Source: Leishmania donovani
Taxonomy: Eukaryota; Euglenozoa; Kinetoplastea; Trypanosomatida; Trypanosomatidae
Direction of reading: 5' to 3'
DNA length: 64,000 nucleotides
NCBI RefSeq assembly: GCF_000227135.1
Contig: NC_018261.1
Span: 62,001-126,000, forward strand
The position numbers and the translations under genes were made by a program. The notes under the pieces are model-generated. The model did not search any database. It saw nothing but the letters and a program-made list of their open reading frames with translations, and had not been told where the DNA came from. Positions 11,160 to 20,902 of this stretch are shown in pieces. Numbering within the stretch: the first letter of the stretch is position 1; the number at the start of each line of letters is the position of its first letter.

Positions 11160-12713
11160 ATGACCGAGCTCGTGCCACCAGAGGCGATACGATTCGCCAA
11201 CGGCGAACCCCTTTGCGCGTATCAGGAGTGCTACCGGTGCTTCGACGGCCGCGACATTCTCTTCCGCCTGGTGAACGTGGAGAAGAAGCAGTGGTTCTTC
11301 TACAACGACACCACAGACACGATCGCGCATGTGTGTGCCGTGTTTTATCCCGGAAGTGTGATCCGACCGCTGCAGCGAGCAGATATGCACGTCATCCCTG
11401 GCCCCACCGGCGTAGCAGACGAGACATGCTCGATCGAGGTGACGCTGGACATCCAGCCGGGGTTTACGGAGTCGTTCATCGAGGGAGAGCACAAGGGCTT
11501 TCACCTTGAATTTCGGACCGAGACCGCGCCGACAAAGGAGGTCGTCTTCGAGTACAGACGGCCGACGGTGCCATACGATAAGATCTACCGCTGCTTCAAG
11601 AACGGCAATGGGCTGCTGTTCCGCCTGGTGGACGAGCGCGTACGTCAGTGGTTCTTCTACAACGACACTCGCGACTTGATGATGAAGGTGAGCGTGGCGT
11701 TTGCGAATAGCGCAGAGGTGCGCCCACTGGGATGCACCGCCCTTGGGGTGCCGCACGCCGACACCGCACCTGAGAGCGTCGTCTACACCCTCCTCATCGC
11801 GCCTGGTTGCACCGAGCCGTTCATTGAGGGAAATCCAGTGACATACACGCTGGAGTTTGCCGCCGAGCCGCTTGATGCTCCAGTCACGCCTGCCTTGGAG
11901 GAGCCGGTGCAGTATCTGCACGGGTGCCCCGACGTCGCCGTCATTCCACACCAGACGCACGTGTTCAAGTGCTTCAAGGAGCACGGCAACGGACTGCTGT
12001 TCCGTGTCGTTGACGATGTAAACACAATTTGGGCCTTCTACAACGACACGCCAGATTACGTGATGACAGCTAATATGCGCTACCCGGGCACGAGCGACAT
12101 ACGCCTTGCTCCGGGGGTGCAGGTTATCGCCGATAGCGAGCGCGAGGGCGGTTTTGTTGCAGCGGTCGAGGTGCTGCCCCTCGCGACAGTGCCGTTCCTC
12201 GTCGGCGCGCCGGAGCAGTACGAGTTGGCCTTCGCAGCCACCCCTGTCGTCCCTCTGACGCCGTTGCCAACCACTCCAGCGGAGCCGAGCCCCCCACCTC
12301 AACTTGCCGCCGCAGCGGATACGGCTACGACGGTGCCTCCGGCGCTGCCGGTACCCGAAGAGGCACCCGTGTACTGCAACAGCGGACCGGACCTCACCGT
12401 GATGCCAAACATCGATGAAGTCTACAAGTGCTTCAAGGACTACGGGAACGGGCTTGTATTCCGCCTCGTGGACAAGGTTCAACGCCGCTGGGCTTTCTAC
12501 AATGACACCACCGACGTTGTAGCCTTGGTGAGGGTGCAGTTTTCCCCCGGAGCGCGCATTCAGCCGCTGGGGCATACAGTGCTGGGCTGCGACCTAGAGA
12601 GCGGTAGCGTCCTTCACGAGCTCCGCGTGAATCCGCTCGAGACGGCCCTCTTTGTGGAAGGGGATGTCGACATCTTCACCACAAAGTTCGTGGCTGAGCA
12701 AATACAGACCTGA
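11160..12713 (+). CDS. Calpain-related protein with four DUF1935 (I_K) domains, second copy
   Basis: A protein of 517 residues, a diverged paralogue of the gene at 6309. It has four DUF1935 domains at about 9-122, 128-235, 248-360 and 402-513. The YNDT signatures fall at 48-51, 167-170, 294-297 and 447-450. The first domain is shortened in the loop before LFRLV. Between domains three and four there is a Pro/Ala/Thr-rich linker at about 361-400 that the first copy lacks. There is no protease domain, no Gly at position 2 and no membrane segment. The start at 11160 is taken because the fold begins right after it; the open frame upstream is not domain-like. The two genes probably arose by an old tandem duplication, now well separated in sequence. 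A structural role in the cortical cytoskeleton is likely for the family but is inferred here. Confidence 0.92.
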   Translation: MTELVPPEAIRFANGEPLCAYQECYRCFDGRDILFRLVNVEKKQWFFYNDTTDTIAHVCAVFYPGSVIRPLQRADMHVIPGPTGVADETCSIEVTLDIQPGFTESFIEGEHKGFHLEFRTETAPTKEVVFEYRRPTVPYDKIYRCFKNGNGLLFRLVDERVRQWFFYNDTRDLMMKVSVAFANSAEVRPLGCTALGVPHADTAPESVVYTLLIAPGCTEPFIEGNPVTYTLEFAAEPLDAPVTPALEEPVQYLHGCPDVAVIPHQTHVFKCFKEHGNGLLFRVVDDVNTIWAFYNDTPDYVMTANMRYPGTSDIRLAPGVQVIADSEREGGFVAAVEVLPLATVPFLVGAPEQYELAFAATPVVPLTPLPTTPAEPSPPPQLAAAADTATTVPPALPVPEEAPVYCNSGPDLTVMPNIDEVYKCFKDYGNGLVFRLVDKVQRRWAFYNDTTDVVALVRVQFSPGARIQPLGHTVLGCDLESGSVLHELRVNPLETALFVEGDVDIFTTKFVAEQIQT

Positions 12714-15185
12714 CGGCTTCCTGCCACATCGTCGCCCGCGGTGGGGACTCGAGCGAGCGAGAGAGCGAGAGAACATTGTTCCTTAGTGCTCCCCTGTCGA
12801 GGTAGAGACGGTGCGAGGTTTCGCTGCACCCCCCCCCGCGCTAGGCAACCATCGTCCACATCTGCCAGACATGCACACGCACGGTGACACACTGCTGTGT
12901 TGGACGCTTTCTCTTTCTTTCTCCCTCCCACACCCCTCGCTCTCACAAGCATATTCCTTGCACGACATCTAATGTTGGTGTGTATTGCCCTTCACGATGA
13001 AGACAGCGGTATCGTCTTGGCCGCGAATACCTCTGTCGTCCTTGCCGGTCCTCTCGCTCTCCTTAATGTTTTTTTTGTTTGCCCTCTTTCCTTTGTCTTA
13101 CGCGTGTGCGTGGCAGTCGTGGCTTGTGTGTCGGTGCCTCACCTCCCCCGCTACCGCTGATGCCGCCTCAACACCTCCTCTCCCCCTTGTGTCTTACCTT
13201 TTTGTAGATGAGGAGTCGCCACGCGGTGCCGCTGAAGCATAAACGAAACAACGCATCATCGCGCAGACAGCATCTTCTACCTTGCCACTGAGTAGCGGTC
13301 ACTCGTGTGAGTGTCCAGGCTACGGCAGGCTGCTGATTGGTGATGGGGTGTGCGGCAGTGTGTGTAGCGGAAGGGAACATAGATACTTTCTGTGGCCAAA
13401 AAAAAACTGAAAATGCAGAGAACGCGCGATCGCGCACACATGCAGAAGAGTCGGCTGTCGTCTCGCTTGATAACACCATGCGTCTATTCCGCTTTGTGTT
13501 GTCTTCTTCTCGTTGTCGTGTGAATTCGTTAGCGGGATGTGGGACTGTAAGGGTGATCATGCGTGTCTCTCGGACGTCCCTCTCATTCCACAGATAGCCT
13601 CCCCCCCCCCTCCCTTCCTCCTTCCTCGGCAGCGGTGTACCTTCTCTGTCTGTATTTCTGGGAGCTGTTCTCTCCCCCCTCCATACGTGTCTACTTGCCC
13701 ACTTTGGTGTTGAATTCGTTCTTTAACCATGTGCCCCGCAACGGAGGAGTTGCATGAGCCTCTACGTCTTGTGTACCTCTTCATGGCCAGGCGTCTCGGT
13801 CGGCTGCCATTCTCCCCTTTTCCGAATCGATGTAAACGTGTGTCTGTGTGGCTGCGTAGCTGCGCCGCGAACCCTTTTGGGCTCTTCCGTGCGGCGGCGC
13901 ACCTCGCCACCGCCGACTCCGGCCAAAAATGTGTGTGCCATCCTGTGATGAGGCGTTTCTGCGTCCTCGCCCCTCCTCTCTCATTTTCTGTTTGGCTGTG
14001 CTTTCCTTTTTTTTTTGTACAAGTATTACTGATGCTGCTCTTCTCGCCTCAATCGGAGAGGGTGCAAAACTGGGTGAGAATGAGTGTGGGAAGCAGCAGT
14101 GTGTGTTTTTGGGGTGACTAGACGTGCGTGACCGTGGTGGCGGGGAGGGCACATCCCAGAAGGTATGTGTGTGGGTGGGAGATGAGGGCTGCGCTGCAGC
14201 GCAGCCCCGACATTCGCGGCGCGTGCGCAGCAGGATTGCTTCCTCATGGGAACTGGGTGAAGTGATACACGCGTATTGATGTAGCGTTGAAGACTTCCAC
14301 TCTCACGCTTATGGACGCTCCCCCCTCCCTGTGGCGCTGTCGAGGTGCCTCCGCCTCCCTCCAAAGAAGCGATGGGCCCGTCACTGACGCTTAAATGCGG
14401 GTGGCGTTGTGTCCCAGCCTTGCCTCTTCGTTTGGTCGCGCGCGCCCCCAACCCTCCCTCCCTTCCGCTGTAGCAGTGGTGAATGCGCTGTGGCAGCCGC
14501 TCTTCTCTCGTTGTTGCTTCCACCTTTGTCTAATCATCACAGCTCTACCTCACGCACGCGTGCGCCGGTGTACGTGCTCTGCGCACGTGGTGGACAATGC
14601 CTCCTGCGCGCGCACACGTCTCCAACGCCGCGCCATCTCTTCTTCCCTTGGTCACAGTCCACGCCAGCGCGCGCTCAGCTGGTAGGGATAGGCAAAGGGA
14701 AACTGCAAAGCCATCTCGGCACGATGGTGCGCATACAGATATGGTGCATCTTCGGGTGTTTGCCTAGGAAGCTGTCCGCGGCCGTTTGTGCTTGGCGCGA
14801 CTCGTTTTGCTTCTCTCCCCATTCTCCTGCCTTCTCAACCCACGTGCCATCGTCGCTGTGTCTTTGCGCGACTCGCTCTTCCCTCCCCCCCACCACGAAA
14901 CCGGTGCGAGCGCTGCTGGTCTCACCGCTTCTCGCAGGAGCGCAAACAACTTCTAAGCTCTGGCCTTCACACAAAAAAACATATCCTCACCAAAGGTAGA
15001 GCATTAAACGCGTTTTTGTCTTCTTCGCTGAGGCGTCGCCTTCCCTGTTGGCCCCCCCCCTTTCCTACCTGTCACCCTCCCACGCGCAACCGTCGCCCAC
15101 TTTGGCCCTCTCCGACCCGCATACGCCCACGCGTTTTGGTGCAGCCTCTCTCTGGCATTGACGCTCGGCGTTTCACTTGGCGAAC
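12714..15185. other. Intergenic region
   Basis: 2.5 kb without a supported gene. It contains scattered C- and T-rich tracts and a perfect 22-bp palindrome at 14186-14207. The last 200 bases are strongly pyrimidine-rich and end in a candidate trans-splice acceptor (AG at 15143-15144) that would give the p23 mRNA a 41-base 5' UTR. Confidence 0.6.
14186..14207. other. Perfect 22-bp palindrome
   Basis: GGGCTGCGCTG is followed directly by its reverse complement CAGCGCAGCCC. The uninterrupted GC-rich dyad has no spacer, so it would serve better as a DNA-level site, cruciform or dimer interface than as an RNA hairpin with a loop. It lies in the non-coding interval before the p23 gene. Nothing else assigns a function. 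Confidence 0.8.
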
Positions 15186-15815
15186 ATGTCCACCAGCGGC
15201 CCATTGGTGCCCCCGATCAGCTGGGCACAGCGCCCCGAGTACGTCCTCATCACGATCCCGCTCCAGGACACCACGGGTGTTAGTGTGGAGATCAAGGATG
15301 AGGGGAGGGAGCTATGCTTTGCCTGCAGCTCGCCCGAGCACAAGCAGTACGCGTGCACGATCCACTTTTACGGTGTGATATCCTCCGAGGAGAGTCAGCA
15401 CGTGGTGCGGCCGCGTCAGATCGAGCTGAAGCTTCGGAAGAAGTTCTCCAAGTCACTTGAAGATGCCAACGACGACGAAGTGGAGTGGCCGCGGCTGACC
15501 AAGGAAAAGGCCAAGTACCCCAACATCAGCATCGACTGGTCTAAGTGGAAAGACGAGAACGACGACGAATGCGCTGCAGATGACTTGGGGGACTTTGGCC
15601 TCAGCGGCGGCGACGCAATGGACGGGCAGTACTCGGAGATGCTCAGTCAGCTGATGCAGGCGCAGGGCCAGAAGGATGCGGAGGAGTCGGCAGGTCTTCC
15701 ACCCGGCACCATTCCTGGATTTGGCTCGGCACGAGGGCAGGAGGCCACTCATGGCGCATGTGCGGTGGCCGGAGATGACGACGGCGATATGCCGCCGCTC
15801 GAGGAGGACACGTGA
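15186..15815 (+). CDS. P23: Hsp90 co-chaperone p23 (CS domain)
   Basis: A protein of 209 residues. Residues about 8-118 form a CS (CHORD/SGT1-like) beta-sandwich. It ends with the p23 signature WPRLTKEKAKYPNISIDWSKWKDEND at 101-126 (WPRLT at 101-105, WSKWKDEND at 118-126), the conserved segment of p23/Sba1 that contacts the Hsp90 ATP-bound dimer. The tail is acidic and Gly-rich and closes with DMPPLEEDT, like other p23 proteins. It would stabilise closed Hsp90 in the cytosol and slow ATP turnover. Leishmania is known to have two p23 paralogues; gene position and tail do not let me say from sequence alone which this is. The ATG at 15186 is the first ATG in frame and lies 41 bases after a plausible splice acceptor. 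Confidence 0.95.
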   Translation: MSTSGPLVPPISWAQRPEYVLITIPLQDTTGVSVEIKDEGRELCFACSSPEHKQYACTIHFYGVISSEESQHVVRPRQIELKLRKKFSKSLEDANDDEVEWPRLTKEKAKYPNISIDWSKWKDENDDECAADDLGDFGLSGGDAMDGQYSEMLSQLMQAQGQKDAEESAGLPPGTIPGFGSARGQEATHGACAVAGDDDGDMPPLEEDT

Positions 15816-16605
15816 ACAGGGGCGGAGCGCCTGCTCAATCGACCTGTGGCGGCGCTGTGCCGCTGCATCGACGCCACCCCCTACCAAGTCGTTTCTCGCT
15901 GACCCCCCCCCCTTCATGTGCACGTGTAGTGTCGTGGGCAGCAACGCAGCCTGCGCGAGGTGCACAGCTTATAAGAAAAGAATGTTTCTGTAATGCGTCG
16001 TCACCCCCTATTACCACCCGACCCCGCCCATGCACGCAGAAGAGGCGAAGCGGCGCGCAAAGGAAGGCCTGCAGCTCTCATAAGCCACCTTGCACCAGGA
16101 CTCGTTGAGAAAGGGCAAGCCGGGGGACTGTCGACCGCGCCGCCGCCGGCTGGAGCGCGTGGCCCAGTTCTGCGCCCTTCCCCCAGCATGAACGCCACAG
16201 GGATAAGGATGCACCGACACACGCACATATATATGTATCTGTGTTGATGCAGTTCGCGTCTTGGGGTTTTCGCCCTTCCACTTTTGTGGTGTACGGAGCC
16301 TCATGGAGCGCGAGTTGACCCCCCCCCTCCCCCTCCTCTCTCATTGGCCGCTCTGCTGACGCCCTCGTCACTCAAGCACCTGCGTGGGGCTCTGCCGGTG
16401 GACCCTCTCGCCTTTGCCGTCCCCTACCCTTGAATTCCTGCCCTTCTTTTCACTCGCTTACGGCATATATGCATGTGCATTCGACTAACGTTTGCACGCT
16501 TGACTTCACCCTTCGTTGTTCGGCTTTGACAGCAACGCGGAGGGCGCGACCTCATCACGACGCGAGGGAAGGGGTGTCGAGGCCGCCTCCATACTCGAAG
16601 CGACC
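15816..16605. other. Intergenic region
   Basis: 790 bases without a gene. C- and T-rich tracts near 16320-16345 and 16490-16530 precede an AG at 16531-16532, a good candidate spliced-leader acceptor that would give a 73-base 5' UTR to the p24 gene. Confidence 0.6.
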
Positions 16606-17613
16606 ATGTGGTGCACAACTACACAGCGCCTGGCGCTCCTCGCGAGCCTCCTGTGGCTCGTGTCAGGTGTGCAGGCGGCCATCTCCTTCAACCTTAACAG
16701 CGTCGATTACCCTGTGTATGTTGACGAGAAGATGTCGGCGAAGGAGTACGCCGTTCTTCCGGGAGGCGGCAGCGCATGCTTGCTGTTGTCCCTGGACAAC
16801 GGACTGGGCGGTGTCGTGCGCTTCGCCTACTCGTCAAACGTGTCGAACCTGCACTGGCGCTCCGATGTGCTCGTGTCGACCCACCAGCCGAGTGCCTCGC
16901 ATCCATCCGTAGCGATTCTGGACAAGGCCGACGCCGTCATCCAAACAAAGCTCTACAGCGCGGAGGAGTTGGAGCGACGGAACAGGGCGGGTGGGGCGGT
17001 GCAGCAGTCTCGGACCACCGCGGTGAGCATTCGGCCGGCGCAGGACGGCACCGGCCCTGCGGCAAAGTTCATTGATGGCAACTATGCCGTCTGCTTCCGC
17101 CTCATACGCTCCAAGGCAGCAGCACAAAAGCCGTCGTCGACGCAGTACGAAGAGGTGAAGGTTCAGCTTTTCGAGGTAGCCTCCACGCGCCACTCCACCT
17201 CCACGTACATCTCGAGGCTTAACGACGCCGCCGCGAACTCGCAGAATGGCAATGGGGCAGCAGGGGGCACCATGGCAGAGGTGAACCGTGAATATGCAAA
17301 GATGATTCGGTCCCTCTTCCGCTCGAGCAGCTCCGCCGATCTGCGCAAGCTTCTTGACGAGGAAGAGCCAGTGTCATCAGAGGAAGTGAAGAGTCGGCTT
17401 GAGGAAATCAGGGCCCTGCAGAAACAACTTTTCGGACTCTATAACAACTTCGAGTACCTGGAGAGTCGCTTCCGGCGCATGCGTGCCACCGCCGAGACAA
17501 CCTTCAGCCGCATTTGGCTTTGCACGCTCTTCACCTTGGCGGTCATGGGCGGCACGGTGTGGTTCACCTTTCACTACACGAAGAGCATCATCATAAAGAA
17601 AAAATTGATCTAA
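16606..17613 (+). CDS. p24/GOLD-domain cargo receptor of the early secretory pathway
   Basis: A type I membrane protein of 335 residues. Residues 1-24 are a signal peptide (hydrophobic core LALLASLLWLV, cleavage after GVQA). A GOLD domain at about 25-195 has Cys58 and Cys163, placed like the disulfide pair of p24 proteins, and the GNYAVCFRL segment at 158-166 is typical. A membrane-proximal coiled coil at about 255-300 leads to a transmembrane helix at 303-322. The cytosolic tail ends KKKLI, a dilysine KKXX signal for COPI retrieval. p24 proteins cycle between ER and Golgi and sort GPI-anchored cargo, which would matter in a parasite coated with GPI-anchored molecules. It is about 110 residues longer than usual because of inserts around 125-155 and 200-250. 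I start at 16606 because the signal peptide begins there. Confidence 0.87.
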   Translation: MWCTTTQRLALLASLLWLVSGVQAAISFNLNSVDYPVYVDEKMSAKEYAVLPGGGSACLLLSLDNGLGGVVRFAYSSNVSNLHWRSDVLVSTHQPSASHPSVAILDKADAVIQTKLYSAEELERRNRAGGAVQQSRTTAVSIRPAQDGTGPAAKFIDGNYAVCFRLIRSKAAAQKPSSTQYEEVKVQLFEVASTRHSTSTYISRLNDAAANSQNGNGAAGGTMAEVNREYAKMIRSLFRSSSSADLRKLLDEEEPVSSEEVKSRLEEIRALQKQLFGLYNNFEYLESRFRRMRATAETTFSRIWLCTLFTLAVMGGTVWFTFHYTKSIIIKKKLI

Positions 17614-18742
17614 TCGGCGGAGGTACCGGTGACGGCGCAACCCCACCGCCTTTCCCCTTTCGCTCTCCGTGCTTGCTGGGTGCGTATGTGTGGGTGCATG
17701 TCTGTGCACATCCGCAGGGGATGGGCGAGTCATGCAGAAAGAGAGAGACGAAGATGGGGCTGGGGAGAAGCAGACGCAGGCCACTACTCGGACACACGTG
17801 TGCGCCACCGTCCTCCTCCGCATCTTTGATTCCTCTTCTCTCCCTCTCGATGCTCTGCGGCACACGCACATGCGCCTCGGCTTTCTCGGTTTTCGTTTTG
17901 TTTGGAAAGCGGACCTGGGTGCGTGAAAGTGCGTGTGCATGTGTGTATCGAAGCCAGTGCAGCGCACGTCGACAGGTCTTCGTGTTCGTCTACAGACGGC
18001 CGTAGAGGAGGGAGAGGACCACGCACACCCAGACTCTCTCACTCTTTCAAGGGCTTGTATGGGGTTTGCTGCGCGCGTGTCGCTTGGATCTGCATGTCCA
18101 TTTCCTTGCACATCTTTTTGTGCATGTATGCGTCTATGCTCGTCTAGCGAAATGCGTGTGTGCGCGTGTGTGTACGTTGGCTTTGGAACTCCCGGTACTC
18201 GAACATGAGCTGCATGTCGGACCCAGGAGTGTCGGTGCCACAGCAGTGGTCGTGCACTCTCATGGACATCAGTGGCTCCCTTCTCCCTTCTCCCTTCTCC
18301 CTCTCTACGTCTCCCCCACCCTTACTTCCCCAGACTGCACGCTCGTGGAGAGTTTGTCGCAGGTTGCGCGGCTGTTGCGACGGCGCTCGATTACACCCGG
18401 TGCCCGTGTGTGCGCACTCATGCTTTTTGGACCTCACACCCATCTCATCTCTCTCTCTCTGTCGTCTTCCTCCCTTTCTATTATTTTGGGGTGGCCCGAA
18501 TCAATCTCTGGCGCCCCTCCCCCTTCCCACTTCCGCCTGCCCGTGTCTCCAACCGCTGGCTGCGCATCGACGAGCCGATTTGCGTGCGCGGTTGTTGATA
18601 TTTTAAAAGTCAAGCAAGCATCTTAGCTAGTCGCGGGTGGCGCAGCTTTTCGATCCATCTACTCCCACAGCAGCACTGGTTCAAGACATCGAGCACTCTG
18701 TCGTCTTGCGTCGCTATAGCCGTTTTGCTCAGTGCTGATAAC
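17614..18742. other. Intergenic region
   Basis: 1.1 kb without a supported gene, GT-rich in the first part and CT-rich after 18270. AG at 18669-18670 (after TCTACTCCCAC) is a candidate splice acceptor 72 bases before the IFT81 start codon. Confidence 0.6.
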
Positions 18743-20902
18743 ATGTCCGCCTCGTCCCCACCACCGCAGGGCGGCACTGCCACCTCCACTGTCGCGGCGC
18801 CGCCGGAGGATGCGTCGCAGCTGTCGGCTGATGACCTCCTGCAGCAAATCGTCGAGCTGGTGAACAGGGAGCTGGATCGCCGCTACTCCCTCGTCGACTT
18901 CGACGCCCTCGGCCGCATTGAGCTGCTGCAGGTGGTGAACGACATCTTTGCAAAGCTGCAGCCCAGCATGAAGATGGACATGCACGCGGCACCGCCCGAG
19001 GAGGCCATGCCGCGCATGCTGGAATTCCTCTTGAAGATTCTTGGCTACCGCGTGCCGGTCTTCGTCCAAGGAAGTTTCCCGCAGAGCTTCGCTGACGGCG
19101 AGCCCCTCGTGGTGTACCCAACCATGTACTGGATCCTCACGCATATGGAGCTGAACGAGAAGCGCGTCTATCTCGCCCGCTTTCTGCAGCCGTTGGACAT
19201 CCCGGACGACATTCGTGCCCAGGATGAGGATGTTCGTACCCTCTTCATGCAGTATCAGGCGCTGCGCGGCGCCTTCATTCAGACCCATCAGAGGGTCGAA
19301 AAGCTCCGCTCCGCCTTCGCAGATCCAGTGGAGACACGCCGCCAGGTCGGCGTCTTGGAGGATGAGCGAGACCGCCTACAGGGGTACGTTGAAGCCGCCC
19401 TCAAGAAGCTGGCGGCCGTGCCGGAGAAGGAGATGTTGCTGGCAGCCAGCAAGTCTCTCCGCATGGCGCGTGAGGAGAGCACCAAGCTGGCCGAGCGAGA
19501 GGTGGAACAGCAGCAGGCCAAGGTGTCTTCCGAGGCACGCCGCACGGAAATCAGCACCCGTCTGCAGAACCTCCGCCGCGACGCAGCGGACGGTCGCGTC
19601 GAGATGATGATCCGGCGCATGAAGGACGAAATGGACACAAACCGGATGAAGCTGCAGGACCAGCTGCCGCACGAGCTTGAGTCTGTCAAGAACGAGAACG
19701 CCGAGCTGCAGAAGCTCGTCTCGGAGCCGCTGGACATGGTCGCACTCACCGCAAGAGATCGCAAGCTGGACGACGAGCTGAAGGCGCTGCACGCGAAAAT
19801 CGCACAGCGGCAGCAGCCCGGCGCTGACGGGGCCTCCATCCTGCGCTTCCGAGACCAGGTGCAGCGCGTCATGGCGCGCAAGCAGGAGGTGCTGAACGAA
19901 CTCAGCTCGCTGCAGGCCGACAACAACAAAGCCCTCAACGACATCCGAGAACGTCAGTTGCGCATTACGCAGCTGCAGTCCGCCACAAACATGCTACGCA
20001 GCGATGACTTCCGCGACTTTTCAAACCAGGTACGCGCGAAGAAGGCAGCAACGGAGGGTATGCGCACCCGTCTCGCTGAGCTGCGCACGGAGTGGGGCAC
20101 GCTGACCTTCACCGAGGCGACGCTTCAGGAGCAGTACAACGCCCTGGACGCTGCCATTGGCGATCTAGAGAGCAAGTTAGGCCTGCAGGGGTACAGCCGT
20201 ACGGTAGAGGCTCTTTCCAAGCTGGCACACGAGAAGGACGCCATAGAGGAGGTGAAGGGCAAAACGCTCGAGGAGCTGTCGCGCGTCGTGCAAGAGTTCA
20301 CGCTCGCCATTCGAGAGGGTCGCACTCGCCTTGCACCGCTCATTAACGAGCTGCGCGCTGTTCGGCAGACGGCGGCGGAGGTTGATCAAGAGTGGTCGGC
20401 GAGGAAGTCTCAGTACGAGTACCAGGAGAGCCTCTTGACTGAGGACATCCAGAAGATCGACGAGGACGTCACGCGCCTCAAGGAGGAGACGACGACGAGT
20501 GAGTCCCTCTACCACCGCGTTCGCACCCAGGTCCTCCTCCTCGCTGCACAGGCGAAGCGGGCAGAGGAGGAGCAGACGTACCGGACTGACCGCAACGCCT
20601 CACTAGACCCGCAGCACAAGACGTACGGTGACTACCTCGCCGAAGTGACACGCACGTTGGAGGCGCGGACGAAGGAGATGCAAGGCAAGCGGCGCGACCT
20701 CGAGGAGACGCACGACACCAGCGTGCGGCAGGTGGAGTGGTTCAACGCGCTCCGCACGATTCTTCAGGCCAAGCTGAAGAGCATCCAGGCAGAGGCGCCG
20801 TCTGCAGGCGCGAGGACTCGCGACAACACCATCGATGACGACATTCAGCAAGTCATGGGGCGTGCCGGTGGAACCAATATGCTTGTGCTGAACAGCAACT
20901 AA
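18743..20902 (+). CDS. IFT81: Intraflagellar transport protein 81
   Basis: A protein of 719 residues. Residues about 35-155 form the N-terminal calponin-homology domain of IFT81: YSLVDFDALGRIELLQVVND at 48-67, then LLKILGYRVP at 96-105 and VVYPTMYWIL at 123-132, leading to KRVYLARFLQPLDIP at 140-154. In the animal protein this domain, with the IFT74 N-terminus, binds tubulin. From about 160 to 700 the protein is heptad-rich coiled coil, the part that pairs with IFT74 in the IFT-B core. It should be needed to build the flagellum. Length is close to the human protein (about 680). The ATG at 18743 is the first in frame; only a TTG lies upstream. The disordered Ala/Pro/Ser leader of about 28 residues before the CH domain is ordinary for Leishmania. 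Confidence 0.94.
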   Translation: MSASSPPPQGGTATSTVAAPPEDASQLSADDLLQQIVELVNRELDRRYSLVDFDALGRIELLQVVNDIFAKLQPSMKMDMHAAPPEEAMPRMLEFLLKILGYRVPVFVQGSFPQSFADGEPLVVYPTMYWILTHMELNEKRVYLARFLQPLDIPDDIRAQDEDVRTLFMQYQALRGAFIQTHQRVEKLRSAFADPVETRRQVGVLEDERDRLQGYVEAALKKLAAVPEKEMLLAASKSLRMAREESTKLAEREVEQQQAKVSSEARRTEISTRLQNLRRDAADGRVEMMIRRMKDEMDTNRMKLQDQLPHELESVKNENAELQKLVSEPLDMVALTARDRKLDDELKALHAKIAQRQQPGADGASILRFRDQVQRVMARKQEVLNELSSLQADNNKALNDIRERQLRITQLQSATNMLRSDDFRDFSNQVRAKKAATEGMRTRLAELRTEWGTLTFTEATLQEQYNALDAAIGDLESKLGLQGYSRTVEALSKLAHEKDAIEEVKGKTLEELSRVVQEFTLAIREGRTRLAPLINELRAVRQTAAEVDQEWSARKSQYEYQESLLTEDIQKIDEDVTRLKEETTTSESLYHRVRTQVLLLAAQAKRAEEEQTYRTDRNASLDPQHKTYGDYLAEVTRTLEARTKEMQGKRRDLEETHDTSVRQVEWFNALRTILQAKLKSIQAEAPSAGARTRDNTIDDDIQQVMGRAGGTNMLVLNSN

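Noticed and set aside
11091..12575. 494-codon minus-strand open frame
   Set aside because: Antisense shadow of the second DUF1935 gene, with the same composition artefact.
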